A DNA stretch of 64,000 nucleotides, taken from positions 310,001-374,000 of the forward strand of contig NZ_JACHEF010000006.1 of the NCBI RefSeq assembly GCF_014207355.1, written 5' to 3'. The translations under genes and the position numbers were made by a program. The notes beneath the pieces were generated by a model, which did no database searches, was not told where the DNA came from, and worked only from the letters and a program-made list of their open reading frames with translations. Positions 1 through 8,351 of this stretch are shown piece after piece. Position 1 is the first letter of the stretch, and every line of letters starts with the position of its first letter. The DNA is from Mesorhizobium sangaii. GTDB lineage: Bacteria > Pseudomonadota > Alphaproteobacteria > Rhizobiales > Rhizobiaceae.

Positions 1-23
1 GTCCAGCAATCGAGGAGGAAGCC

Positions 24-572
24 ATGACTGCTTATGAGAATGGAACCGCGTCGACTTTGCCACCCACATCGGTACGTCTTCTCCTTGGCCTCGTGCTGAT
101 TGTCGGGGGCATATTCGTCTTGGGTGACGCGGCGCTGGCTACCGTGATCAGCGCCATTGTCATTGGTGTTACGGCCATCGTCGTGGGTGCGTTCGAGATG
201 ATGCACGCCTTCTGGATCAAGGGATGGGGCGGCTTCATATGGCAATTCCTCCTCGGCATCCTGTATATTGTTTTTGGTGCCATGGTGGTGAGGCAGCCTG
301 TGTCAGGCGCCCTTGTCCTGACCTACGTCCTCGGACTGCTGCTTGTGGCCTCGGGTATCATGCGCCTCTTTGTCGGCGTCAGGCACTGGAGCGACGTCGG
401 CTGGGCGATGGTTCTGTCCGGAACATTCGGATTTCTGGCCGGACTTGTTATCCTGACTGGATGGCCCACGACCGGCCTTTGGGTGCTTGGATTCTTGCTG
501 GGTATCGACCTCATTTCGCATGGCATTGCCTGGCTGACAAACGGCTGGGTAGCTGCGGCCAAGACAGCGTGA
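24..572 (+). CDS. HdeD-family (DUF308) membrane protein
   Basis: A 182-residue protein that is almost entirely hydrophobic, with about six membrane segments arranged as a repeated pair-of-helices unit, as in the HdeD/DUF308 family of inner-membrane proteins. In enterobacteria HdeD is linked to acid resistance; no biochemical activity is assigned, so the role here is inferred only as envelope or stress related. A strong ribosome binding site (GAGGAGGAAG) sits just before the ATG, which fixes the start. The upstream region lies outside the window, so its promoter cannot be judged. The gene next to it is convergent. Confidence 0.85.
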   Translation: MTAYENGTASTLPPTSVRLLLGLVLIVGGIFVLGDAALATVISAIVIGVTAIVVGAFEMMHAFWIKGWGGFIWQFLLGILYIVFGAMVVRQPVSGALVLTYVLGLLLVASGIMRLFVGVRHWSDVGWAMVLSGTFGFLAGLVILTGWPTTGLWVLGFLLGIDLISHGIAWLTNGWVAAAKTA

Positions 573-726
573 ATTCTCACGGCGGCCGGGCTCGCCGATT
601 TGTTTGATCGCTGCGCTGTGCTGCGTTGCGGAGCCGCGGATCGGTCCGTCAATACAGATGGTGTTCGCACTGCTTGATGGGATTGGATCGGGGTTGCCCG
701 ATATCAGCGATATCGACCCATGCCGG

Positions 727-1866
727 TCATTGCGCCTGGAGCCGAAGAAGCAACTGGCTCAGACGCTCGGACGGGGCAGCGGTCTGCACCTCGTGTATAT
801 GCCAGTTCGATGGTCCGTTCTTGACACCAGCTCTCACTTCGCTTGGGCAGTATCCGAACTCGCGTCTAAAAGCCCGGCTGAATTCAGCGCCATCACAGAA
901 GCCGTGTTCGTCAGCAATGTCGAGAATTCGACGGCGGTCATTCGGATCAGCGAGCGCTGCATGGGCCGCCAGGAGCCGCCGATGCTGGATGTAGTGCACG
1001 ATCCCTCCGGAAGCCTCGAAAAGTCGGTAGAGACGTGAACGCGATATCCCGAGTCCGCGTGTCAGACGCTCGGCGCCGAGATCCGGTTCAAACAGATGAA
1101 GTTGCACGAATCGACGGGCGCGCTCGAGCAAGGTGGCGGAAATCGGATCATGGGCTTCGGCGAGATGGTCAGAGCATGGCGCGATGCAACCCTGTAGCAT
1201 CGCTCTGGTCGCACCGAGCAAGCCAGGAAGATCGCCAACATTAATCGTAGGAAGCCTCTGGGCGAGGCTGGCCAGATAGTCGGCAAGCAGCGTCCCCATG
1301 CCTCCACCGAGCACGGTGAACTCGGCCATGTCGAGACCCCACCCCATGTCGCGGCAGAAGTCGCGGGGTACGAAGAGCAACAGCATTTCGCTGTCTGTAA
1401 CGCTGCCCTCGAAGACCCGGCCAAGCGAATGCACTTGCACCGATCCGGCCTCCGCGTCGAAAGACCTGGATGGAGTGGTCGTTTGCGATTTGCCGTCCCG
1501 GATAAGGGTCACCAACCAATGATCGATGGGGTCTCGGCGAATGTGACCCGCCAGGCTGGAAAAATCCAAGCCATTGGTGCTGATCTGAGCCAAGGCAAGA
1601 TCGCCTAGATCCCAGAGAAGCTGCGTGCCGGCGAAACCCGCCGCAGTATCGCTCGGCTCGACAAAGTCGAGCATAGTCGCGAAGTTCTGGCGCCATGCCG
1701 CAAACTGGTCCCTCGGAGGCAACTCCCGAGTCGAGAATTCAAAGCAGGGAACCGGAACGGGTTCCGGGACAACCGGACGCAGATCATTCTTGGGGGCGAC
1801 CGCTGTTGCTTGAGGCGACGGTTCGGCGAAGTGGACAGGAAGGGCCCTCGCTGCGTTAGCGGTCAC
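727..1866 (-). CDS. AraC-family transcriptional regulator
   Basis: A 379-residue regulator. The N-terminal two thirds resemble the AraC-binding-like domain found in regulators such as FeaR/AntR types. The C-terminal ~100 residues carry two helix-turn-helix units of the AraC type: the first includes LGISRSRLYRLFEASGG near residue 280, the second includes FSRAFRREFGYCPSEVR near residue 345. It should bind DNA as a dimer and respond to an unknown ligand. The about 290 bases upstream contain an inverted repeat, AGATAT with ATATCT at about 2036-2062, which could be an operator. Target genes are not evident: the neighbours are an HdeD-like protein and an AI-2E transporter. Confidence 0.85.
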   Translation of the reverse strand: MTANAARALPVHFAEPSPQATAVAPKNDLRPVVPEPVPVPCFEFSTRELPPRDQFAAWRQNFATMLDFVEPSDTAAGFAGTQLLWDLGDLALAQISTNGLDFSSLAGHIRRDPIDHWLVTLIRDGKSQTTTPSRSFDAEAGSVQVHSLGRVFEGSVTDSEMLLLFVPRDFCRDMGWGLDMAEFTVLGGGMGTLLADYLASLAQRLPTINVGDLPGLLGATRAMLQGCIAPCSDHLAEAHDPISATLLERARRFVQLHLFEPDLGAERLTRGLGISRSRLYRLFEASGGIVHYIQHRRLLAAHAALADPNDRRRILDIADEHGFCDGAEFSRAFRREFGYCPSEVRAGVKNGPSNWHIHEVQTAAPSERLSQLLLRLQAQ

Positions 1867-2156
1867 AATCGGACTCCTAACGGGCGCAAGCCCTGACGGG
1901 GCTAGATTTCCCGCTCAGGGTCTTCAACAACCAGTCCACAACGTCGGCACGCCGAAAGCAAAGATGCATTAGAGATGCGTTATGTACACTCGTCTTCGCG
2001 CAGCCGGCGACTGTTAGCAAGAGCACTCCCATCAGAGATATCTTTCAATGACAAGAATATCTGCCCGCACAATGCCAATTTAAACCGATTTTTCCCGTTT
2101 TACAAGGTCGTTGGATTTCGACGCCCCCGCTTGGCCATGAAGCATAGTTAATACAG

Positions 2157-3197
2157 CTAAGAAGCACCAAATCTTTCGACAGGACCTCCGGACAGCAGCG
2201 CAGCAATCCAGTGTGTCGAGTGTTGGTGCATGCAATATGTGACTACAACAATCAGAATTGGGACGCCGATGAAAGCCCCGGGCAGACCCCATAGAAAGCT
2301 CCAGAAGAAGATGGCAAACATCACGGCAAAAGGCGAGATGGCCAGCGATGCGCCGGTCAGGAATGGCTCCAGATAGCTGCCGATAACGAACTGAATGATG
2401 TTCAGGCCGAGGAACACAATCAGGGCCAGTTGCCACGACCCGGACTGCGCGACGGCGAACAAGGTCGGAAAGATTGTAGCCACCAGCGGTCCGACGAACG
2501 GAATATAGTTCAGCGCAAAAGCGATCGCCGCCCAAGCGCTTGCGAGTTCGAGCCCGGCAGCCAAGGCAAACCCCCACACGACCAAGCCCGTCAGCACGCA
2601 CGCGATGCTGCGCACCACCATGAAACGGCGGACCTTGGCGCCAATTTCGCGGCCGATTTGCAAGAGCATCTCGCCTTGAGGTTGAGCCGAACTCAGGCGA
2701 AGACGACGCTGGAAATCGTCGGCTTCGAGCAGGCCAAGCATGACAAAGATGAAGGTCAATATGGCAAAGCCGGCCATGCTGTTCAGCCGATTGAGAAAGC
2801 CTTGTGTCAAGCTGATCAGCCAGGTCAGATTGAAATGCTCTTCAAGCGGACCAACGATTGCGATGCCATGGCTCTCCAGCCAGACCGCCCAGTGCGTGTA
2901 TGTCGCCTGAAGCCGGCCAGTATTATAGAACAGCCATTGCGACAGTTCGCCCAGTCCCCAGACGACGGCGGATCCTACGATTATGATCACTGCAACCGTG
3001 AGCAACAGTGTGATCAGCATCGCCGCCAGCTTCGCAATCCGACTTTGCAAAGCCATTTGAACGGGCAAGACCAGCGCGAGAACGAACAATGAGAATGCAA
3101 CTGGCATAAAGATTGACTTGGCGAAATACAACAATGCGAGGACGAGAATGCCGGTTGCAACAGGATGGATCGCCCCGCAACCGGTCGTGTCTTTCAT
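2157..3197 (-). CDS. AI-2E family transporter
   Basis: A 346-residue polytopic membrane protein of the AI-2E/PerM exporter family: an N-terminal helix pair, a soluble middle segment, then four to five C-terminal helices containing the conserved region around FALNYIPFVGPLVA and a late LPGAFIGVPI segment. Family members export small molecules or ions; the name does not prove autoinducer-2 transport. I start it at the ATG at 3197 because AAGGCAG lies at good distance before it; an in-frame start 12 codons earlier lacks such a site. It is the last gene of a run of small minus-strand envelope genes. Confidence 0.85.
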   Translation of the reverse strand: MKDTTGCGAIHPVATGILVLALLYFAKSIFMPVAFSLFVLALVLPVQMALQSRIAKLAAMLITLLLTVAVIIIVGSAVVWGLGELSQWLFYNTGRLQATYTHWAVWLESHGIAIVGPLEEHFNLTWLISLTQGFLNRLNSMAGFAILTFIFVMLGLLEADDFQRRLRLSSAQPQGEMLLQIGREIGAKVRRFMVVRSIACVLTGLVVWGFALAAGLELASAWAAIAFALNYIPFVGPLVATIFPTLFAVAQSGSWQLALIVFLGLNIIQFVIGSYLEPFLTGASLAISPFAVMFAIFFWSFLWGLPGAFIGVPILIVVVTYCMHQHSTHWIAALLSGGPVERFGAS

Positions 3198-3295
3198 TTC
3201 TGCCTTGTCGTCGATCGAGCGCAACGGTCGCAATCTCCGGAACGGAAGCGTTCACGGTCGAGAAAGAAGGCAAGCTCAAATTCCTGCCGGAAGCC

Positions 3296-3679
3296 TCAAC
3301 GGCAGCGGCCGGCATGGACTGGCCGAAAACCATCCGCACGGGCCAGGCAAGCGTTGGAGAAGGTGCGCAGGCGCCCACTCCTGCTCGCACAAACCGGAGC
3401 AAACTGTCGAGTACAGGCGATCGGCTGGGTCGGCCGCGATATGCGACACTGGCCATTGCTCACCACCTGGAATCCTTGGGCGCGAGCCATGCACGCGTTG
3501 CCAAATGTCTGCAGCCTTTCGCCGCGTCGACCGCAAACGGGTGCATGCTGGAAGGTGCAGGCCTGGGGTCGTGGGGGAACAGGACGAGGATGATCGACGG
3601 CGACAGTGCATGCCGGCAACAATGCGGCGACAAGCAAGCACGTGCTCGGGCGGGCAAACAGGCATTGCACCTGCTTCAC
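3296..3679 (-). CDS. Kazal-type double-domain lipoprotein (putative protease inhibitor)
   Basis: A 127-residue protein starting at GTG with an excellent AAGGAG site. It opens with a short hydrophobic signal ending in LLPAC, a plausible lipobox, so it is probably exported and lipid-anchored. Two copies of a ~40-residue Kazal-like module follow; in both the cysteine spacing is C-x7-C-x13-C-x14-C, with the shared pattern APVC..G..TF.NAC.A..GF. Kazal domains classically inhibit serine proteases, but these have four rather than six cysteines, so inhibition is inferred. The GTG start overlaps the stop of the upstream gene by four bases (GTGA), which suggests translational coupling. Confidence 0.75.
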   Translation of the reverse strand: MKQVQCLFARPSTCLLVAALLPACTVAVDHPRPVPPRPQACTFQHAPVCGRRGERLQTFGNACMARAQGFQVVSNGQCRISRPTQPIACTRQFAPVCASRSGRLRTFSNACLARADGFRPVHAGRCR

Positions 3680-4038
3680 CTCACTTCTCCTTCGGATCGC
3701 CCTCGACGCCTGGCTCCGCCTACTGCAAAGGCAATGCACGCGGTAAGGACGAGGCCGCCTAGCAATCCTGCAATGCCAACCCCGACAAGGATTGCCGGGG
3801 TAAGGACGCCAACGCCTTGAGCCGTGGCGTCGACCGCGCCTTCCACCTTTCCGACAACACGTGCAACGCCTGGCAGTTGTCCGGCCAGCCAGGTCAGAGC
3901 CAGTCCGCCGACCGCACCAGTCAAGGCATCGGCTTTTGCGCCCAGACCAAGACCCGTCCATCGCCCCAGGCCGAGGCCGGCCGCTGCACCACAGATGACC
4001 TCTATAGCGAGTACGACAGCAGTCTCGAATGCACCCAT
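3676..4038 (-). CDS. Small Gly-rich membrane protein, paralogue of the protein at 5288-5587
   Basis: About 120 residues from the ATG at 4038; a longer in-frame reading has an arginine-rich N-terminus that looks non-native. Two to three Gly/Ala-rich membrane helices are visible. Near the N-terminus is CGAAAGLGLGRW and near the C-terminus ILVGVGIAGLLGGLVL. The 99-residue protein encoded at 5288-5587 has the same two blocks (CGAASGIALGRW and MVIGAGIAGLLGGLVL) in the same order, so the two are paralogues. I do not recognise a named family or function. The stop overlaps the GTG start of the Kazal lipoprotein gene. Confidence 0.7.
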   Translation of the reverse strand: MGAFETAVVLAIEVICGAAAGLGLGRWTGLGLGAKADALTGAVGGLALTWLAGQLPGVARVVGKVEGAVDATAQGVGVLTPAILVGVGIAGLLGGLVLTACIAFAVGGARRRGRSEGEVR

Positions 4039-4099
4039 CGTTCTGTCCACGTTGCTAGGCGATCGGCTCACGCGATTCCTGGGCGGCGTTGAACCTGAT

Positions 4100-4597
4100 T
4101 TATGCGGCTTCGGACGCCTGACTAAGCGCCTCACGAAGGATCTGCTCCTTCGTCTCGTCCAGCGATGTCTTGAGCACGACGCCACCAAATCCCTTGATTG
4201 CGCTCAGCACCTTATCGGCGGTCATTCCGTGAACCAGCACGAACAATGCAGCATTTCCCGGCTGCAAGGTGGCCGACAGATCTTTCATGAAAGCATCGTT
4301 TATTCCGACGTCGGTCAGTGCGCCGCCAAGCGCGCCGGAAGCGGCGCCAATCGCCACACCGACGACGGGATTGAGGAAAATGACACCGATGAGCAACCCC
4401 CAGAAGCTACCGGACACAGCACCGGTGACGGTGGTGTTCATGATCTGGCTGAGCTTTACATTGCCGGCTTCAGTCCTGGTTGCAATCACGGCATCACCGA
4501 TGTTGATGAGGTATTCCTTCTGCAATGCAAACAGGCGCTGGCGCACCTCTTCAGCCTTGGCTTCGGAGGGGTAGACTATGACGACCAGGTCGGACAT
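4100..4597 (-). CDS. DUF1269 domain-containing membrane protein
   Basis: A 165-residue protein starting MSDLVVIVYPSEAKAEEV, a signature beginning for the DUF1269 family. After a soluble ferredoxin-like N-terminal half come two glycine-rich hydrophobic stretches (around FWGLLIGVIFL and GVAIGAASGALGGAL) and a second soluble part ending with FGGVVLKTSLDETKEQIL. Function of the family is unknown; members are often found with stress and envelope genes, as here. A good GGAGG site lies before the ATG. The 24-base motif at 4676-4699 lies about 80-100 bases upstream and may belong to its control region. Confidence 0.85.
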   Translation of the reverse strand: MSDLVVIVYPSEAKAEEVRQRLFALQKEYLINIGDAVIATRTEAGNVKLSQIMNTTVTGAVSGSFWGLLIGVIFLNPVVGVAIGAASGALGGALTDVGINDAFMKDLSATLQPGNAALFVLVHGMTADKVLSAIKGFGGVVLKTSLDETKEQILREALSQASEAA

Positions 4598-4930
4598 GGG
4601 GCCTCCACTGCGAATTTCGATGGGATCGAGATGCGCTCACGAGATTGCGGGATGCCATTTTAGGTCTCTACCACAGCGAAGAAATTAGCCGGGAATCCCA
4701 GGCCTTTGCGGTCCGTCCCTTTTTGATTGCAGCCCAAGACGACGGAACGGCTTCGACTTGCGCCGGATCACCGCAGGCAGTTACTTCATCTCAATGGTAC
4801 GCAGCCGTATCCAGAGGTCTGCATGAAGCGGCATTGGAAGTGGGTTTCCTGACCTGTTCTCCTGGGCCAAACGGGTCATGCGTCGTTCGCGCCCCGCGAG
4901 CGTTACGGCGGAGCAAGATACGAAACGCGA
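4598..4930. other. Gene-free gap with motif copy 1
   Basis: About 330 bases between the DUF1269 gene and the end of the glycine-zipper lipoprotein gene. No open frame here has a believable start, composition or family match. The only structured element I see is the 24-base motif at 4676-4699. The rest probably holds the DUF1269 promoter on the minus strand. Confidence 0.6.
4676..4699. repeat. Copy 1 of a 24-base intergenic motif
   Basis: The sequence GCGAAGAAATTAGC, then C, G, G and GAATCCC recurs at 5759-5782 with two mismatches in 24 bases. Each copy lies in a gene-poor gap upstream of a minus-strand gene of the small membrane-protein cluster. It could be a promoter or operator element for those genes, or a small dispersed repeat. 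Confidence 0.6.
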
Positions 4931-5188
4931 TCACCTGCATGGCGCCTCGAAGATTCGCCCGTGCCGATCCCGGTATCGACAATATCCGCGGCGGTCGGCC
5001 GCCGCTCCGATCAAGGTACCCGCGACGGCCCCGATTGCACCGCCAACGACCGCATTTCGTACGTCGTTACCGCCAGCTGCTGTTCCGAGCGCGGCGCCGC
5101 CAACCCCTCCGATAACGGCGCCTTTTTCCGCGTTGGTGCAGCCTGCCAAACCTGAGGCGACTGCAAGCGCAAGAGCCAATTTCCTCAT
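4931..5188 (-). CDS. Glycine-zipper outer-membrane lipoprotein
   Basis: An 85-residue protein starting at the ATG at 5188, which has a strong GAGGAG site; an earlier in-frame start lacks one. The first 17 residues are a lipoprotein signal ending GLAGC. A glycine-zipper segment follows, with repeats such as GAVIGGVGGAALGTAAGG and VVGGAIGAVAGTLIG, of the kind found in the YMGG/SlyB-like small lipoproteins. The short C-terminus is basic and contains two cysteines. Such proteins sit in the outer membrane and often respond to envelope stress; a specific role is not known. Confidence 0.85.
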   Translation of the reverse strand: MRKLALALAVASGLAGCTNAEKGAVIGGVGGAALGTAAGGNDVRNAVVGGAIGAVAGTLIGAAADRRGYCRYRDRHGRIFEAPCR

Positions 5189-5287
5189 AGTGGTCTCCTC
5201 GTAGCTACCTGGCAATCTTCAGCGGTGGCGCACCCGGGTGAGGCGGAAAGCGTAGTGCGTTAGGGCCATCTTCTTCATTCGCAGCTG

Positions 5288-5587
5288 TCAGCCTTTCATG
5301 AGTGCCCCAACGAACCCGGCCAGCATAATCAGGACAAGACCTCCGAGCAGCCCTGCTATTCCGGCTCCGATCACCATAGTCGGCGTCAGGCCATCGGCGT
5401 GGTGGCCGACGAGAGGCCCGACACCTGCAATACGGGCGGAGGGCCATACAAAAAGCAGACCGCCAATGCCGCCGATTATGCCGTCGGCCGTCCTGCCGAG
5501 GCTGAAACTAGGCACCCAGCGGCCGAGCGCAATTCCGCTCGCAGCGCCGCAGACGAACTCTATGACCATGCTTGCGACCGCCGGCAT
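5288..5587 (-). CDS. Small Gly-rich membrane protein, paralogue of the protein at 3676-4038
   Basis: A 99-residue protein with three Gly/Ala-rich hydrophobic stretches. CGAASGIALGRW near the N-terminus and MVIGAGIAGLLGGLVL near the C-terminus match the corresponding blocks in the gene two places downstream, showing an old local duplication. An alternative start lies six codons in (MVIEFVCG), and neither start has a strong ribosome binding site. Function unknown; by context an envelope or stress protein. It would be the first gene of the minus-strand cluster that ends with the AI-2E transporter, with motif copy 2 about 170 bases upstream. Confidence 0.7.
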   Translation of the reverse strand: MPAVASMVIEFVCGAASGIALGRWVPSFSLGRTADGIIGGIGGLLFVWPSARIAGVGPLVGHHADGLTPTMVIGAGIAGLLGGLVLIMLAGFVGALMKG

Positions 5588-6170
5588 GGCTACGCATCCA
5601 GGAATTTAGAGAGCTCCACCATAGAACCCCACAATGCCGATTCTGGCGGACGAGCGACGTCTTCAGGCCGCGCCATATTTTCTGATCCCCCATCGGGATT
5701 TTCGCAGTCATGATGAGGACGATGGTCGAGTTGCTGCACACCTTATCCGAACGGGCGCGCGAAGAAATTAGCTGAGAATCCCGTGGTTGAGCCCTACGTC
5801 TCTCTTTGGGGGGCGGCAACAGCTCACTGCCCTTCATGAGGGCATCGCGCATGAGTTGCCGAATATGGATGGTGTCGATCCGGGCTGGAGGGTGCGGCCG
5901 GAACTTCAGGGCGAGAAGCTTCCACAGCTCGAACGATCGACTGTCAGGGATGCGCTACGGTCATCCGACGAGGTGCCAGCTCCAGCTCTGAATGCACAGA
6001 CTTTGCCGGCGATCTGCCAGCGTGTGCAAAGCGAGGGAGGCGATTGTCGAGTTGCGGTCAGGAGACGGCGACACCCACTCCCCGTCGACCCATCGCTGGT
6101 TCGCTGCATGCCTTGCGATTGCAACCTCTGCCGGCTTGGCACCGGCGCAAAAGAGGAAACAATCGGGCTC
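5588..6170. other. Gene-free gap with motif copy 2
   Basis: About 580 bases with no convincing gene on either strand. Open frames crossing it are low-complexity or antisense continuations of the HD-domain gene. It contains the second 24-base motif copy at 5759-5782. A degraded gene cannot be excluded, but I recognise no fragment. Confidence 0.55.
5759..5782. repeat. Copy 2 of the 24-base intergenic motif
   Basis: Matches 4676-4699 at 22 of 24 positions; the differences are T for C and A for G in the middle. It lies about 170 bases upstream of the small Gly-rich membrane protein gene that starts at 5587, in the same orientation relative to that gene as copy 1 is to the DUF1269 gene. Confidence 0.6.
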
Positions 6171-7058
6171 TTAAGTTACCACCGAAAGGCTCGCCGAGGT
6201 CGGCTGCAACACGCCGGGGAACGGGCCGATCCTGGCCGGGCGATGCCCGGACTGGAAGAGGTTGCTGTGGAGGTTGGCGATCCACTGCTTGCCTTCCGTC
6301 GTCAGCTCCAGATAGCGGATCGCGTCGCCAATATAGGGCTCGACCTGCAGCGTGAAGAAATCGGTGAAGATCGCGCCGAGATCGGCGGCGGTCTTGCAGC
6401 CGAGCTTTTCCACCATCCCGATCTCAGAGAACTCGGCAAACAGCGCCGGCAGCTTGCGGTGGTAGAAGGGGTCAGCGAGCTGGCCGATCAGGTCTGCGGC
6501 CCTGACCAGCGCCGGCTCGGTGTTGGTGACCTGGTAGGCCGGATCGTTCGGCACCGGAAAGCGCGTCATCTCGATCGCCGCGACAATGCGCTCCTCATTG
6601 ACGAACTTCGAGGAAGCAAAACGTTGGCGCGCATAGATTTTGGCGCGCTCGATATGATAGGGCGCAAGCACCGCGTCGGATGCGCCGCGCGGTGGCGTAA
6701 AGAAGTCGCCGGCCTCGTTAATGACGAAGCTGTCCTCGGTGTCGCCCTGGCACACGCCGTGGACCATGCCGATGTCGTGGACAAGCAACGCGCAGGTATA
6801 ATGCAGCCAGTCATCGGGGGTCAGGGATTCCGAAAGCAGCCGGCCGCGGATGATCTGCTGGCCAGCGAGCGTAACCATCAGCGTGTGCTCAATGTTGTGG
6901 TAGAGGGCGTTCGAATTGCCGATGCGCTCCAGGACAAGGCGGGCCGCTCCGCCTATGTAGCTCGCATATTCCGGATTGCGATGCGAGAAATACTGGAGAT
7001 AGAGTTCTGACAAATAGTCGCCGAGCCGGTCGGCCATGATGGAGATTGGATTGAGCAT
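6171..7058 (-). CDS. HD-domain metal-dependent phosphohydrolase
   Basis: A 295-residue protein from the ATG at 7058, which is preceded by CAGGAACG; an earlier in-frame start is less likely. Metal-binding HD-domain residues are visible: H54 and H58 in YHNIEH and the HD pair at 94-95 in LLVHDIGMVHG, with further conserved residues in ERAKIYARQRF. HD proteins hydrolyse phosphomonoesters or phosphodiesters, often nucleotides; the substrate is unknown. The next genes include a cAMP-gated channel and a nucleotide cyclase, so a cyclic-nucleotide or nucleotide substrate would make sense, but that is speculation. Confidence 0.8.
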   Translation of the reverse strand: MLNPISIMADRLGDYLSELYLQYFSHRNPEYASYIGGAARLVLERIGNSNALYHNIEHTLMVTLAGQQIIRGRLLSESLTPDDWLHYTCALLVHDIGMVHGVCQGDTEDSFVINEAGDFFTPPRGASDAVLAPYHIERAKIYARQRFASSKFVNEERIVAAIEMTRFPVPNDPAYQVTNTEPALVRAADLIGQLADPFYHRKLPALFAEFSEIGMVEKLGCKTAADLGAIFTDFFTLQVEPYIGDAIRYLELTTEGKQWIANLHSNLFQSGHRPARIGPFPGVLQPTSASLSVVT

Positions 7059-7283
7059 GACAATCGTTCCTGACCGCTTTGAAGCATGACAAGTCGCGCC
7101 GCGCGGCGGCCATCGTAGCACAGTTCCCAGATATTATCTTAAGACCAAGGCCACCGAGGCAGCGGCGACTACCGAATGTTGCTGCGGTCGCCCTCGCCAC
7201 CAACGAAACCGTGGCCGCTGTCGGTGCTATCTGCACAGATCGACGACACACCCTTACAGTCCGGGACTGCACACCTGGTACGG

Positions 7284-8351
7284 TCAAGCCATGGGTGCCG
7301 CGCCGCGCCGCTCGAGCGCGGTCTTGCGGATGATTTCCGCGATCTCCGGGCTGCTGCTGCACAGCATCTGGAAATCCACCGCGTGCAGCGAAAGGAGCGA
7401 GACCACCGTTGCAGCGCTCACGGTAGCCGAACGCGGTTCGCCAGTGATCAGCGCCATCTCGCCGAAGAAGGCACCAGGGCCAAGCTCTACCGGGTTCGGC
7501 GTCGCGACGCTGACGCGCCCCTCAACGACAAAGAACATCCGATCACCGGGCTCGCCAATGCGGCAGATCACGGCGCCCGCCGGCACCATGCGAGGTCTCA
7601 ACGCGCGCACGATCTCGACCAGCACCGCCGGGCCGAGCTTCTGAAACAACGGCACGGTGGCGACCAATTGCCAATTACGGAGGAAATCCCCGCGACGGAC
7701 TTCTTGATAGAAGCCGGTGGCAAGAATGCCGGCCCAGAGCCCGAAGATGCCGATGCCACTCATCATGACCATTCCGGCAAGGACGCGGCCGGCGAAGCTC
7801 TGCGGAATTTCGTCGCCATAGCCGGTAGTGGACAGGGTGACCACCGCCCACCACATTGCCTGGGGGATGCTGCCGAACTTTTCCGGTTGGATGTCGCGCT
7901 CGATGACATAGGCGGCGAGCGCGACAGCGAACAGAACGACGCCGAAGAGGGTGGTGACGCCGATCAGGTTGCGCGCTTCGTTGGCCAGGACCCTGCCCAG
8001 CACCGGGAAGAAAGTCGAGTCGCGCAGCGGTTTCAGCAGCCAGACAGCACAGTAGAGGCTCCGGTCGGGCGTGCCGACAAGCAGAAATGCGGCGAGTGGA
8101 ACCAAAACCGCGAGCACATCAATGGCGATTGCCGGCGTCCTGTCCCGAACGTCTCCCGCCCGGCGCTTGAGCAGCGTCGCGGCCAGTTGCAGGAGATAGG
8201 CGCCCCAAATGACTGTGAGCACGACAGCCAGAGCCAGTCTGCTTCGTCCGGACATGACCGGTATCGTGAGCGCAGCCACCGCCAAAAGCCCAGGCGCAGC
8301 CAGAACCGCGTTGAGCGGCGCGTATATTCTTAAGAAAGGCAGTACCGACAT
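7284..8351 (-). CDS. mloK1: Cyclic-nucleotide-gated potassium channel MloK1
   Basis: A 355-residue inner-membrane channel that I recognise as the Mesorhizobium loti MloK1 protein, used widely in structural work. Four S1-S4 helices lead to a pore with selectivity filter TTGYGD at residues 175-180. The C-terminal cyclic-nucleotide-binding domain (about 220-350) has the phosphate-binding cassette with FGEMA at 296-300, R307 and R348, which match the known cAMP-contacting arginines. Tetramers conduct potassium and open on cAMP binding. Residue 181, just after the filter, is glutamate here; I recall threonine in the reference protein. The neighbouring cyclase gene could supply its ligand. Confidence 0.95.
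   Translation of the reverse strand: MSVLPFLRIYAPLNAVLAAPGLLAVAALTIPVMSGRSRLALAVVLTVIWGAYLLQLAATLLKRRAGDVRDRTPAIAIDVLAVLVPLAAFLLVGTPDRSLYCAVWLLKPLRDSTFFPVLGRVLANEARNLIGVTTLFGVVLFAVALAAYVIERDIQPEKFGSIPQAMWWAVVTLSTTGYGDEIPQSFAGRVLAGMVMMSGIGIFGLWAGILATGFYQEVRRGDFLRNWQLVATVPLFQKLGPAVLVEIVRALRPRMVPAGAVICRIGEPGDRMFFVVEGRVSVATPNPVELGPGAFFGEMALITGEPRSATVSAATVVSLLSLHAVDFQMLCSSSPEIAEIIRKTALERRGAAPMA

Noticed and set aside
4693-4722. Plus-strand GAAT-N17-CGTC in both 24-base motif regions as EcfG promoters
   Set aside because: The -35 lacks the final C of GGAAC in both, the -10 is CGTC, and no plus-strand gene follows either copy.
5787-7010. A 407-codon plus-strand frame
   Set aside because: Antisense to the HD-domain gene, with Arg-rich sequence lacking conserved motifs. 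The HD-domain reading has clear metal-binding residues.
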